24,802 bases of DNA from CAZXLT01 sp964641545 (GTDB lineage: Bacteria; Patescibacteriota; Saccharimonadia; Saccharimonadales; AWTP1-31): NCBI GenBank assembly GCA_964641545.1, contig CAZXLT010000013.1, positions 1 to 24,802 of the forward strand. The letters are read 5' to 3'. The position numbers were made by a program, and so were the translations under genes. The notes under the pieces are model-generated. The model was given only the letters and a program-made list of their open reading frames with translations, did no database searches and was not told the origin of the DNA. Positions 7,125 through 15,046 of the stretch are shown piece after piece (position 1 is the stretch's first letter; each line of letters starts with the position of its first letter).

Positions 7125-7573
7125 GCTGAGGTCTTCTCGGCTATAACCTTAAAGTTGTCGAGTTCTTTTTGTAGCTCATCATGAACGAATTTTGAGTTGT
7201 CAGATAAAAAATGTCGCATGAGCTTTGCCAACAAACCTTTTTGCTGCCCACCGATGCTGGCAATTATTTTGGTAGAGTTTGCTCCTTCTGGCTGAAAGTT
7301 GTAGCGCACTTTATACGTCACACCCATCGAGTGAATATCTAGAACCAGCAAGCGAGGAGGCTTGTAATCACTTACTAAAAATTGACCGCTTTTTTGTATG
7401 CCATCTTCGAATCTCTTCTCATCCCAGGTTACACCCGTACCGGCTACTTCTTTTGAGGTTATTTTAAGCTCGGTAATGCTCGGGTTAAATTTGGAACGTT
7501 TTTCAAGATCGGCAAAATCAGTAAAGACTTGAGCAATTGGTTGACTGATTGTCGTACTAGCCGCTGCCTTCAT
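7121..7573 (-). CDS. SRPBCC / polyketide cyclase-like lipid-binding-fold protein
   Basis: The 150-residue protein has the helix-grip pattern of the START/SRPBCC superfamily: an N-terminal strand (AAASTTISQPIAQVFTDFADL), several beta strands in the middle including LLVLDIHSMGVTYKVRYNF, and a long C-terminal helix (FVHDELQKELDNFKVIAE). Such proteins bind hydrophobic ligands, but no ligand can be named here. No signal peptide is present. The ATG at 7573 follows AGGGGC. It ends with a 4-nt ATGA overlap into rnhA and follows the nucleotidyltransferase gene by 20 nt, consistent with one operon. Confidence 0.82.
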   Translation of the reverse strand: MKAAASTTISQPIAQVFTDFADLEKRSKFNPSITELKITSKEVAGTGVTWDEKRFEDGIQKSGQFLVSDYKPPRLLVLDIHSMGVTYKVRYNFQPEGANSTKIIASIGGQQKGLLAKLMRHFLSDNSKFVHDELQKELDNFKVIAEKTSA

Positions 7574-7593
7574 ATTGCCCCTATCATACCAAC

Positions 7594-8097
7594 TTAGTTC
7601 TTTGTAAATCTAGTGTAATCGTCTGGGATGATTAGATTAAACTTTTCACATAGAAGTTTAACATCATGATAATCATTCTCATCAACAGCGTAACCCGTGT
7701 GGAATTTTACAAGCCATGTAGGCTCGATTGTTCGAACTTTCTTGTTTCCAATTATCCCGGATCCAGTTAAATGTTTGGATTCATACGCCACTCCGAACGT
7801 ATTGTTCCCGCGTTTGTCTAACTCAAAGGTATGGAAATCAATTAATCTTCCTCTTTGGTCGCCAAGTACAAAATTGCAATCCCTGGTATCGTCACGCGGT
7901 ACGTTTTTATAACCTTGTCTTTCTAAAATCTCCCGTAGTTTCTCGGCATCTGTGTGCCTCAGCGCTATATCAAGATCCTCGTGTTCCCGCGTTTGTCTGC
8001 CTAGTAAGGCGTCGACTGCCCAACCACCATCAATCCAAACTTGAATATCATTATCATCGCAAAGCTTTAAAAATTCTAAAACCTCATCCTGTTTCAT
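7594..8097 (-). CDS. Aminoglycoside/lincosamide-type nucleotidyltransferase family protein
   Basis: The 167-residue protein belongs to the minimal nucleotidyltransferase fold, close in pattern to ANT(2'')- and LinA-like enzymes that adenylate antibiotics. The signature is WIDGGWAVDALLG at about 21-33, then REHEDLDIAL with metal-binding Asp41 and Asp43, and RLIDFHTF with Asp87. The triad is complete, so it is probably active. The chromosomal setting and lack of mobile DNA suggest a housekeeping or unknown substrate; resistance should not be assumed. The ATG at 8097 follows GGGAGG and overlaps the end of the MFS gene by 14 nt. An in-frame ATG at 8112 lies upstream of that ribosome binding site. 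Confidence 0.85.
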   Translation of the reverse strand: MKQDEVLEFLKLCDDNDIQVWIDGGWAVDALLGRQTREHEDLDIALRHTDAEKLREILERQGYKNVPRDDTRDCNFVLGDQRGRLIDFHTFELDKRGNNTFGVAYESKHLTGSGIIGNKKVRTIEPTWLVKFHTGYAVDENDYHDVKLLCEKFNLIIPDDYTRFTKN

Positions 8098-9238
8098 ACT
8101 TTGACCTCCCATAACTAAAAATACTCCAGAAAACTAAACAAATGCCACCAGCAGCAAGCAAGCCATATTCTAATTTAAAGTTGCCGATGTAGTTTACGAG
8201 CAGTCCCAGCGAACTGCTTGCCAATTTATACACCATACCAAACACAGAAATCGCTGTAGCTTGGATATCCTCTGGTACAACTTCTTGTATGTATGGTTTT
8301 GTGCGTGCTGTATTAATACCACGAGCAAAGCTTGTAAATAGGAAAATTAACACAGTCGCGAGTGAAATTTTCCAACCAAGAATAATATACGCGATTGCCG
8401 AAATGAGGAATGGTGTGGTCATCTGTATTGTTTTCTTTCGGGCAATAAACTCGCTTCCGGCGATTGCTGCAATTGATATAGCAGCAAACAGCAAACCGTG
8501 TAGCTTTATTTCTATTCCCGCTTTTAAAAATGTAGGTGTCATAAACCAGACCATCAAGAATGTTGACGCCATTAAACCGGCACTCAACGCAATGCGCCAC
8601 GCAAGCTGAGGATGTCCGCGCAAACAATACTTCACAATCTGCATGACATCTCGCACTGGATGTATGTTACTTTCTCTACGCTTGCCGGCATTCTTAATTT
8701 GAAACGCAAGCATACCCGAAAATAAGAAAACGATCGCCTGCGCGACAAACGGCCAGCGTATGTTATGGGCACCCATTACACCACCCGCAATCGCGCCAAG
8801 CCCCATCATTACAAAGTTAATACTTTGCATGCGCGCAGCAATAGCAAAATATGGCAACTTTCTTTTTTCACAATGTGCTTTTAATAGTGCCGTGTCTGCC
8901 CCACTCGTCAAACTTAGTCCTATGCCGAATATAACTTCCGCCATGACTGCATGCCAAAAACCGGTTGCAAAAAAGTAAATAAGAACTGCAACTGCCAAGA
9001 AAATGTCTCCACTAGCGTTACTGATTTTTCTGCTCACCCGGTCTGCAAAATAGCCTGTAGGCACTTCGAATAAAAGCATTGTCACCGCAAACACAAATTG
9101 TATTAAGCCAATTTGAAATTGGTTCATGCCTAAATCTCTAAACAACAAATAGGCCACTGGCATAAACAATATAAAGTTGGTCAGCGCAGATTCAATCAAC
9201 AAGACAGTAACGTCTTTACCGAAATTCGGTTTTTTCAT
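8084..9238 (-). CDS. Major facilitator superfamily transporter
   Basis: The 384-residue product has about 12 hydrophobic helices, the normal MFS count, and the loop 2-3 signature GYFADRVSRK at about residues 62-71 (family pattern GxLaDrxGRr). The ligand cannot be read from sequence; drug or metabolite efflux is typical for this branch. The ATG at 9238 follows AAAAAAGGT. It lies 18 nt after glyS and overlaps the nucleotidyltransferase gene, so it is probably co-transcribed with both. Pairing with an antibiotic-type nucleotidyltransferase is suggestive of a detoxification role, which is inference only. Confidence 0.9.
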   Translation of the reverse strand: MKKPNFGKDVTVLLIESALTNFILFMPVAYLLFRDLGMNQFQIGLIQFVFAVTMLLFEVPTGYFADRVSRKISNASGDIFLAVAVLIYFFATGFWHAVMAEVIFGIGLSLTSGADTALLKAHCEKRKLPYFAIAARMQSINFVMMGLGAIAGGVMGAHNIRWPFVAQAIVFLFSGMLAFQIKNAGKRRESNIHPVRDVMQIVKYCLRGHPQLAWRIALSAGLMASTFLMVWFMTPTFLKAGIEIKLHGLLFAAISIAAIAGSEFIARKKTIQMTTPFLISAIAYIILGWKISLATVLIFLFTSFARGINTARTKPYIQEVVPEDIQATAISVFGMVYKLASSSLGLLVNYIGNFKLEYGLLAAGGICLVFWSIFSYGRSKYETG

Positions 9239-9256
9239 ATGTACCTTTTTTGTTCT

Positions 9257-10540
9257 TTAAAGTTCAGTAATGTTGATTCGAGTTTGTTCTGTTGTGTCGC
9301 GGTCTCGCATTGTCACCGTATTATCTTCGAGTGTTTGGAAGTCTATGGTCACGCATTTTGGAGTTCCGATTTCGTCTTGGCGTCGGTAGCGTTTTCCAAT
9401 GTTTCCATTGTCGTCCCACATAACCGATCCATATTTCTTTTTCATTGCCGCGTAGACTTCTTGGGCTTTTTCGACTAATTCTGGTTTGTTTTTAAGAAGT
9501 GGCGAAACTGCCATTTTGACTGGCGCTAGATTTTCAGGAAGTTTTAGGTAAGTTCGTTTTTCACCGTTTACTTCATCTTCTGTGTAGGCTGCGTCAATTA
9601 CAGCCATGAGCGCTCGCTCGACACCAAAGCTTGGTTCTATGACATGAGGTACGTATGCTTCACTACCATCCTTCGGGCGGTATTCCATACTCTTACCGCT
9701 GTTGTTCTGGATGTTCATCAGATCAAAGTCTGTTCTGTAAGCCATGCCAAGTAGCTCGTCACGTCCGTGTGGAAAGTCATATTCAAAGTCTATTGTTCTC
9801 TTGCTGTAATGAGCGCGGTCTTCGTCAGGAACTTCCAGTTCGTGCACTTTTTCTTTCGGCAAGCCGAGCGATTCTAGCCACGCGTGCACTGCTTTTCGCC
9901 ATGCTTCAAACTGTTTTTGCCAATCTTTTTCGTGAATAAAATATTCAATTTCCATTTGCTCAAACTCTCGCGAACGAAACACAAAGTCGCGCGGGCTTAT
10001 TTCGTTACGAAAGGCCTTACCTTGCTGTGCAATACCAAACGGAACATCTGGGTATAGTGTGTCGACGACATTCTTAAAGTTGGTAAAAATACCTTGTGCT
10101 GTCTCGGGCCGCAAGTAGCTAATACTTGCGTCGTCAGCAACTGGGCCAACATGTGTTTTGAACATCATGTTAAATTGACGAGCTTCGCCGAAAGTATTTT
10201 TTTGGCCACAGTTTGGACATTTGCTTGTGTCTATTTTATCTTCACGAAAACGAGCATGACAATTACTACATTCAACTAATGGGTCGGAAAAAGTGTCTGT
10301 GTGCCCGCTTGCCTGCCAAACTTTTTGGTTCATGAGTATTGCCGCATCAACGCCAACCATGTCGTCGCGGTCATCAACAAACATCTTCCACCACAACTGC
10401 ATAATGTTTCGTTTTAGAGCAACGCCTAACGGACCATAATCCCAGGTACCCGCTAATCCGCCATAAACCTCAGAGCCCTGAAAAATAAAGCCCCGGCGCT
10501 TACATAAACTAACAATATCTTCTAATTTTACTTCGCTCAT
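9257..10540 (-). CDS. glyS: Glycine-tRNA ligase, homodimeric (class II) type
   Basis: It charges tRNA-Gly with glycine using ATP. The single-chain alpha2 form is shown by the start KRRGFIFQGSEVYGGLAGTW and the later motifs. A zinc knuckle uses Cys91, Cys94, Cys108 and Cys111. Motif 2 is AFRNEISPRDFVFRSREF at about 176-193, and motif 3 is PSFGVERALMAVI at about 303-315. The anticodon-binding domain covers about 342-427 (VAPxK-like PVKMAVSPLL, then RYRRQDEIGTPKCVTID). The length of 427 aa is somewhat compact. The ATG at 10540 is 8 nt after an extended -10, predicting a leaderless mRNA. The MFS gene follows by 18 nt. Confidence 0.98.
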   Translation of the reverse strand: MSEVKLEDIVSLCKRRGFIFQGSEVYGGLAGTWDYGPLGVALKRNIMQLWWKMFVDDRDDMVGVDAAILMNQKVWQASGHTDTFSDPLVECSNCHARFREDKIDTSKCPNCGQKNTFGEARQFNMMFKTHVGPVADDASISYLRPETAQGIFTNFKNVVDTLYPDVPFGIAQQGKAFRNEISPRDFVFRSREFEQMEIEYFIHEKDWQKQFEAWRKAVHAWLESLGLPKEKVHELEVPDEDRAHYSKRTIDFEYDFPHGRDELLGMAYRTDFDLMNIQNNSGKSMEYRPKDGSEAYVPHVIEPSFGVERALMAVIDAAYTEDEVNGEKRTYLKLPENLAPVKMAVSPLLKNKPELVEKAQEVYAAMKKKYGSVMWDDNGNIGKRYRRQDEIGTPKCVTIDFQTLEDNTVTMRDRDTTEQTRINITEL

Positions 10541-10548
10541 TAGTCAGA

Positions 10549-10557
10549 AGTATAGCA
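10549..10557 (-). promoter_or_regulatory. Extended -10 promoter of glyS, leaderless start
   Basis: The minus strand reads TGC then TATACT, followed by 8 nt and the glyS ATG. The -35 at 17 nt is weak (GAGACC), which the TGn extension could compensate. The same TGCTATACTTCT sequence precedes the histidine-kinase-like gene at 13057-13065. Confidence 0.6.
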
Positions 10558-10613
10558 GAAACTTATCTGATGGTCTCTACCTGTTGCCAAAGAATGAATT
10601 GTGAATAAAGCAC

Positions 10614-11216
10614 TTAGGCGTTTATGGGGTGCATACTAACGGCAGGAACAATAGGTTCTCTTTTTCCTTCGTGAAATGGAATAATCAACATTCTTTTTGC
10701 AAAGTTAACCATGTGCTCGTAGTCCGGATCACTTGGGTTTGACCCGTCGAATACGGGAGTAGCTGCCCCCTCGGTATCGGTGGCGCTAAAAGTAATGTGA
10801 CCAGAGGCATCTAGATGAAATTCAAGACCACTAAACGTTTCAGGCTCGTCTTGCGGAGCAAAAACACCTGTTGATTCGCCTATTACAGGAAGACCAACGG
10901 ACACTGGTTCTGGATTATATCGAGAACGATAAAACCCACCTAGGCTAAGCGATAAACCTCCCTGTTCATCAGTTGCTATACCAAGGTTTCCTCTGTACTT
11001 ACTCAGTACACTTGGATCAATGTTATTGCGGTCAATAACTGGTCTACCGCTTTGATCAAGCGGTATGCTTACATCCCAAAATAATGTTTTGTTATCAACC
11101 TCAAAATGTTCTTTAATGCGTGCAAGCAAGTCACCATTCAAAACTTGTCTTGATAATGCATTACCATTCGAATGGCTTGCTGCACGTTCTAAACTTAAAG
11201 AACCGGAATGTGTCAT
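10614..11216 (-). CDS. Hypothetical protein, probably beta-rich, function unknown
   Basis: I do not recognise this 200-residue protein. It has no signal peptide, membrane helix or coiled coil. The sequence alternates short hydrophobic runs with Gly, Asp, Pro and Ser, such as GLSLSLGGFYRSRYNPEP and GLEFHLDASGHITFSATD, suggesting a beta-sheet fold. A helical end contains VNFAKRMLIIPFHEG. Its ATG at 11216 sits 9 nt after a near-perfect promoter whose -35 lies in the last codons of recO, so it is separately transcribed from a leaderless mRNA. A strong dedicated promoter suggests a highly made product. Confidence 0.75.
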   Translation of the reverse strand: MTHSGSLSLERAASHSNGNALSRQVLNGDLLARIKEHFEVDNKTLFWDVSIPLDQSGRPVIDRNNIDPSVLSKYRGNLGIATDEQGGLSLSLGGFYRSRYNPEPVSVGLPVIGESTGVFAPQDEPETFSGLEFHLDASGHITFSATDTEGAATPVFDGSNPSDPDYEHMVNFAKRMLIIPFHEGKREPIVPAVSMHPINA

Positions 11217-11225
11217 ATTTAATAC

Positions 11226-11254
11226 ATTATATAACTTATGTGTTAAAAAGTCAA
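11226..11254 (-). promoter_or_regulatory. Near-consensus promoter, leaderless start
   Basis: The minus strand reads TTGACT (11249-11254), 17 nt, TATAAT (11226-11231), then 9 nt and the ATG at 11216. The -35 overlaps the 3' end of recO. Confidence 0.85.
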
Positions 11255-11931
11255 TACTCTGATCTTACGATCTTTTTTAATAGTCCCAACGTTTGTCCCA
11301 AGACACTTTCATTTACGACTAGCTGCTCTACTTTTTTTGGGTTATCAAACGATAAGTTTAACCGTAAGTATTTTATATGATTTTTTGTAAAAGGTCCTAC
11401 TCCTGGATAAAAACACATGTTTTCAAACGAGAATGAATACGATTCTGCCGGTACTAGTTGATTACCTTTCGTGTCTCTAGCCAGGTTCAGACCCTTACCT
11501 TCCAAGTCTTGTAAGTGCACAAGAAACCAGACTATGACCGCATCAACCGATAATTTATGGTCATCTAGAGCTTCGAAAGTTTTTTTTGTTAATTCGTAAT
11601 ATTCTGGCTCAACATGATCTTCGGTTATGCGATTAACGATTTTTAGGACTTCGTACGCAGCGGTGGTTCGCTCAATGTTTTTTGTAATATTTCCGAAATA
11701 CGATTGCAACCGTCCAGAAATTAGCGTCTGTAACTCGCCCTTGCCTTTTAGTAAGGTAATCTCCGTAATAGAAAATAGTTCAATGCCACCAGCTAGCTTA
11801 CTTTTTATTTTTCGAACCCCTTTTGCTAGAAAACGAATTTTTCCATTTGGTGTTAGTGCCGTAATAATCCGATCGGCCTCACTATAGTTAGTTCGAGATA
11901 ACACTATGGCCGTGCTTACCGTATGTTTCAT
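11251..11931 (-). CDS. recO: DNA repair protein RecO
   Basis: RecO works with RecR to load RecA on SSB-coated single-stranded DNA during gap repair. The N-terminal OB-fold is clear: TAIVLSRTNYSEADRIITAL followed by GKIRFLAKGVRK at about residues 31-42. The helical C-terminal part covers about 85-226. The length of 226 aa is slightly short. The four-cysteine zinc site found in many RecO proteins is absent; there is only one cysteine. The start overlaps the receiver-domain gene as ATGA, making it the third gene of a unit beginning at 13021. Confidence 0.93.
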   Translation of the reverse strand: MKHTVSTAIVLSRTNYSEADRIITALTPNGKIRFLAKGVRKIKSKLAGGIELFSITEITLLKGKGELQTLISGRLQSYFGNITKNIERTTAAYEVLKIVNRITEDHVEPEYYELTKKTFEALDDHKLSVDAVIVWFLVHLQDLEGKGLNLARDTKGNQLVPAESYSFSFENMCFYPGVGPFTKNHIKYLRLNLSFDNPKKVEQLVVNESVLGQTLGLLKKIVRSEY

Positions 11932-12305
11932 GCCGGTGCAAAAAGGTTTGTGAGAGCTTGGCTCAGATCAGTCAAGTGCGTAGTACTTTTATGGATATAT
12001 GCGGTGATGCCAAATCTTTTGGTGATTGGACTTATCATAAATTCATCTTCCGGCATATACGATTGGATGATAATTGGAATTTTTTGAAAGTCTTTATACG
12101 AACGCAGTTCATAAATAACCTCTAGCCCGTTATGTAATGCAAGCAAAGGCTCCAGAACAACAGCGTCCGGTTTAATCTGATCGCATTTTTCAATGGCATC
12201 CTGAGCATCAACACACTTAATAACATTGTGGCCATGCTGAATTAAAAAATTGCTGTAGCAGTCAGCAAGTATTAAATCTGGTTCGAGAAGCAGAATCTTT
12301 GGCAT
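11928..12305 (-). CDS. Atypical receiver-domain protein with Glu at the phosphorylation site
   Basis: The 125-residue protein is a stand-alone receiver fold: ILLLEPDLILADCY with acidic residues Glu8 and Asp10, and YIHKSTT with the conserved Lys106. The phosphoacceptor position after the third strand reads AVVLEPLL, so the expected Asp is Glu52. Glu at this site often mimics the phosphorylated state or prevents phosphorylation. Ser82 occupies the switch Ser/Thr position. The start overlaps the upstream kinase-like gene by one base (TAATG) and the end overlaps recO by four, so the three are coupled. Role unknown; a constitutive or non-phosphorylated adaptor is likely. Confidence 0.85.
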   Translation of the reverse strand: MPKILLLEPDLILADCYSNFLIQHGHNVIKCVDAQDAIEKCDQIKPDAVVLEPLLALHNGLEVIYELRSYKDFQKIPIIIQSYMPEDEFMISPITKRFGITAYIHKSTTHLTDLSQALTNLFAPA

Positions 12306-13021
12306 TACACTAACCTTAGTTGAGCAGAAGGTGTAAGCGTTGCAGCCAAGCCGGAAAGTTTTCGAAAACGCGCTGCGTGTAACCCGCTAGACATACCATG
12401 AAGCAACGCTTCTGCAATAAAAACACCTGCCGCAGGCGATGCAATGGCTTGATTAAGCGGGTGCTTTGAATAGCCATAAATGGCTTTTCCTTGTCGAAGT
12501 ATTTTTGAGCTAAATCGAGCATCTTGGCTGTAGGCTCCAGCCACCAAGCCCCACCTGCTTCTATGCGCAGCCAACGTTATGACGCCACGCTTCGCTGCTT
12601 GCTGTTGGGTCTGCGCCTCAATCATGACCGATCCCAGGCTTGTCATGACAGCTTCCAACTCGGTTGAACTCCCTAAAACTGGAGGAAAGCTACCAGATAA
12701 GTCTATGTTGATGTCGCAACGATATAACTTTGCGAGTTTTTCGAGCCGCGCTGCTGAGTTATAAAAAATCGCACTCAATGAAACTGGCTCTAGATTCGTG
12801 GTACTGCCCTGCGCCAGCAAAGCATACTGATAATATTCAACGAGGTCTGTTGCCGCCTGAGCAATTGCATGAATTGTGTCGGTTTGCCCAGCAGTAGTTT
12901 GAACCTCGGTTAGTTTTGTTATCTGTACAAGCGGTACTTTGAGCTGCTGAGCCAACACAGCAAGCAGTCGACGCTCGTTAAGCGTATACTTTTTGTACTC
13001 ACTAGATAACTCTTTTGACAC
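12305..13021 (-). CDS. Degenerate histidine-kinase-like protein
   Basis: The 238-residue soluble protein keeps the outline of a histidine-kinase core but lacks catalytic residues. AVLAQQLKVPLVQI at about 21-34 matches an H-box (typically SHELRTPL) with the His replaced by Gln25. The region ELEAVMTSLGSVMIEAQ at about 121-137 matches an N-box with the Asn replaced. AAGVFIAEALLHGMSSGL near 197-214 resembles the G2 box. It is therefore probably a pseudokinase or scaffold. The start is GTG at 13021, with GAGGG upstream. The partner receiver gene overlaps its stop. The homology is inferred from motif order, so moderate confidence. Confidence 0.65.
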   Translation of the reverse strand: MSKELSSEYKKYTLNERRLLAVLAQQLKVPLVQITKLTEVQTTAGQTDTIHAIAQAATDLVEYYQYALLAQGSTTNLEPVSLSAIFYNSAARLEKLAKLYRCDINIDLSGSFPPVLGSSTELEAVMTSLGSVMIEAQTQQQAAKRGVITLAAHRSRWGLVAGAYSQDARFSSKILRQGKAIYGYSKHPLNQAIASPAAGVFIAEALLHGMSSGLHAARFRKLSGLAATLTPSAQLRLV

Positions 13022-13056
13022 CTTTACCCTCTTGTTGTCTACCCTTGCCTACAAGA

Positions 13057-13065
13057 AGTATAGCA
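13057..13065 (-). promoter_or_regulatory. Extended -10 promoter of the kinase-like/receiver/recO unit
   Basis: The minus strand reads TGC then TATACT, immediately after the preceding gene's stop codon region and 35 nt before the GTG start. A 4/6 -35 match (CTGACC) occurs only at 15-nt spacing. The leader carries AGAGGG as ribosome binding site. Confidence 0.5.
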
Positions 13066-13725
13066 CTACGGAGCAAAGGTCAGGCTAGGAAGAACTATGT
13101 TGTCTAAGTCAGCTTTGTACTCATTGGTTTCAGTCCAAACTCGAAGCGTCTTATCACGAATAGGCACAAGCAACATAACACCTTGTTTCTTAGAAATAAT
13201 CTCACCCTCTATCCGAGTACCGCTGGCGGTCGGAACCTTTGCGGGGCTATATGGGGAGACTTTAACTTTGCCGTTTTTTATAGACGAGCTAAAGCTTCCA
13301 AGTTGAGTGTTGTAGTTTGCTTCTACAACCTGCATACGCAGCGCATAGTTGGTTCCTTCTCGTAAGCCCGGAACTGCGTTGGGATGAAAATAGCCGCTTA
13401 TTACCGTATTACCGGTTGCTGCTTCATCTATAAACGCGCTCCATGTTTTAGGATACGAGAATGTTACACTGGCATAGGCAGCAGGACCAGTATATGACCT
13501 AACGGGAGACTTTTCTTTTTCCGCAAATTCAGCATCTTTCTTGGCGCTTAACGCCTCCTCGGCGGCTCCTACGGCTTCTGCTATTTTTTCATCAACGTTG
13601 TTTTTGTAATCACTGCGGCCCATAAACGCCCAGCCGCCAAAGCCAATACTGGCTACTAGCAAGATTACAGAGATAACAAATGGTATAAGCAAGTGACCTT
13701 CACCACGCTGATCTAAGCGTTTCAT
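13066..13725 (-). CDS. Membrane-anchored extracytoplasmic protein, function unknown
   Basis: The 219-residue product has a short basic start (MKRLDQRGEGH), one hydrophobic helix at about 12-35, then an Ala/Glu/Lys-rich helical linker at about 40-72. The remaining part reads like a compact alpha/beta domain (VTFSYPKTWSAF, then YALRMQVVEANY), reminiscent of PsbP/MOG1-like folds seen in secreted bacterial proteins; that is a weak resemblance. With no cleavage motif it is probably anchored with the domain outside. It follows xseB by 22 nt and is likely the last gene of that operon, though a TGCTACCAT extended -10 lies 7 nt before its ATG. Confidence 0.75.
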   Translation of the reverse strand: MKRLDQRGEGHLLIPFVISVILLVASIGFGGWAFMGRSDYKNNVDEKIAEAVGAAEEALSAKKDAEFAEKEKSPVRSYTGPAAYASVTFSYPKTWSAFIDEAATGNTVISGYFHPNAVPGLREGTNYALRMQVVEANYNTQLGSFSSSIKNGKVKVSPYSPAKVPTASGTRIEGEIISKKQGVMLLVPIRDKTLRVWTETNEYKADLDNIVLPSLTFAP

Positions 13726-13732
13726 ACCGGTT

Positions 13733-13741
13733 ATGGTAGCA
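13733..13741 (-). promoter_or_regulatory. Possible extended -10 before the membrane-anchored protein
   Basis: The minus strand reads TGC then TACCAT, 7 nt before the ATG at 13725. It matches only 4/6 of the -10 consensus and has no clear -35. Confidence 0.3.
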
Positions 13742-13747
13742 CAGTTT

Positions 13748-13942
13748 CTACTTTGTGGGGAGTTTTTTAATCTTGTTTTCTGCCTGCTGCAATTTTGCCT
13801 GCAACAGCTTTACAACCGCCTGTCCGCGCTCAAATGTTTTTAGCGCGTCATCAACGTCCAAGGAGCCACTTTGCAACTGATCTAGTATGGTCTCGAGCTC
13901 TGCACTTAGTTCGCGATAATTTTTCGAGTTACTCACTGTCAT
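13748..13942 (-). CDS. xseB: Exodeoxyribonuclease VII small subunit
   Basis: XseB is the small helical subunit that binds in several copies to XseA to form exonuclease VII, which degrades single-stranded DNA from both ends. The 64-residue product has the family pattern: YRELSAELETILDQLQSG, then LDVDDALKTFERGQAVVKLL, and a charged tail. Length is normal (E. coli 80, others 60-75). Its ATG directly follows the xseA TAA with no gap, indicating coupled translation. Confidence 0.95.
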   Translation of the reverse strand: MTVSNSKNYRELSAELETILDQLQSGSLDVDDALKTFERGQAVVKLLQAKLQQAENKIKKLPTK

Positions 13943-15046
13943 TTATTGTACCTTAGCCTTGATGCTACCATCTTGGAGTTCTATAGCAAGTATATCCCCT
14001 TCATGCAACTGCCCGACCCGCGCAATGTTGTTTGTACCGCGACGGATGATTGCATATCCTCGTTTTAGGACGGCACGCGGATTGAGTGCTTCTAATATTT
14101 GTTGTTTGCTATGAATCTCTTGAAGACGAAGGCTGATCTGGTGTTCTATAGTTTGTCGTGCCTGTTGATTCCAGAGCAATAAGCCTTGCTGTTTTTCGCG
14201 TAAATAGTTTTTTGCTGCCTGCGAAAGTTGTCCAGAGTAGTGTTCCAGCCTTTGTTTTTCATCGCGTCGATCCGGCACCAATAACTCGGCTGCATTGCTG
14301 GGTGTGCTTGCACGCAGGTCGGCTGCTAATTCGGCCAAACTGATGTCATTCTCGTGTCCGATTGCAACTAAGGTCGGAATGCGACTTGCCGCAACCGCGC
14401 GTGTAACCTGCTCACTGCTAAATGCAGCCAGGTCTTCTGGGCTGCCACCACCACGGATAATGACTAACACTTCCGGCGGTGTAGCTTGCTCGTTGTGCAA
14501 TTCGATTGCCCTCACGAGCTGTTCTACAGCAATGGCCCCTTGAACTTGCACATCGCTAAACATAACATCTACTCCCTGCCATCGTGCATTGAGAATTTTT
14601 ATAAAGTCACTGTATGCAGCCGACTCGCCAGAGGTTATCAAGCCAACTGTTTCTGGGACAGTTGGCAGCGTTCGTTTGCGTTGCGCATCGAATAATCCCT
14701 CTTTTTCTAGCTTAGCTTCCAACAACGAGGCGGCCTGCAATATGGAGCCCTTCCCCACGGGACGAAGTAGCTGCGCAGTAATCGAGAACCCAAACTGGGG
14801 GTGTAGGCGTGGGGCACCAGTTACTTCTAGCAGCATGCCGTCTTCTAGTGGACCAGGCAAAGCGTAAACTGTCCCAAAAAACTTGATACTCGAAAACTCG
14901 TCTTTGAGATCAAAGTAAACCCACTTGTTTTTGCTGACTCTAAAATTTGCTAACTCACCAACAATCGTGACACTTGGGTATACATGTTCAATGGTCTGAT
15001 TAAATAACGCCACAAAATCGCTAACCTGGAAAACTAGATCGCTCAT
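13943..15046 (-). CDS. xseA: Exodeoxyribonuclease VII large subunit
   Basis: XseA is the catalytic subunit of exonuclease VII. An N-terminal OB-fold (residues about 1-95) contains VTIVGELANFRVSKNKWVYF. The nuclease core carries VIIRGGGSPEDLAAFS at about 197-212 and IGHENDISLAELAADLRASTP at about 232-252, the two diagnostic motifs. The length of 367 aa is about 80 shorter than typical 440-460 aa proteins; the shortage lies in the coiled-coil arm between about 260 and 330. The conserved end ALNPRAVLKRGYAII is intact, so this is not a truncation. The start overlaps the upstream membrane protein gene as ATGA, and xseB follows immediately. Confidence 0.96.
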   Translation of the reverse strand: MSDLVFQVSDFVALFNQTIEHVYPSVTIVGELANFRVSKNKWVYFDLKDEFSSIKFFGTVYALPGPLEDGMLLEVTGAPRLHPQFGFSITAQLLRPVGKGSILQAASLLEAKLEKEGLFDAQRKRTLPTVPETVGLITSGESAAYSDFIKILNARWQGVDVMFSDVQVQGAIAVEQLVRAIELHNEQATPPEVLVIIRGGGSPEDLAAFSSEQVTRAVAASRIPTLVAIGHENDISLAELAADLRASTPSNAAELLVPDRRDEKQRLEHYSGQLSQAAKNYLREKQQGLLLWNQQARQTIEHQISLRLQEIHSKQQILEALNPRAVLKRGYAIIRRGTNNIARVGQLHEGDILAIELQDGSIKAKVQ

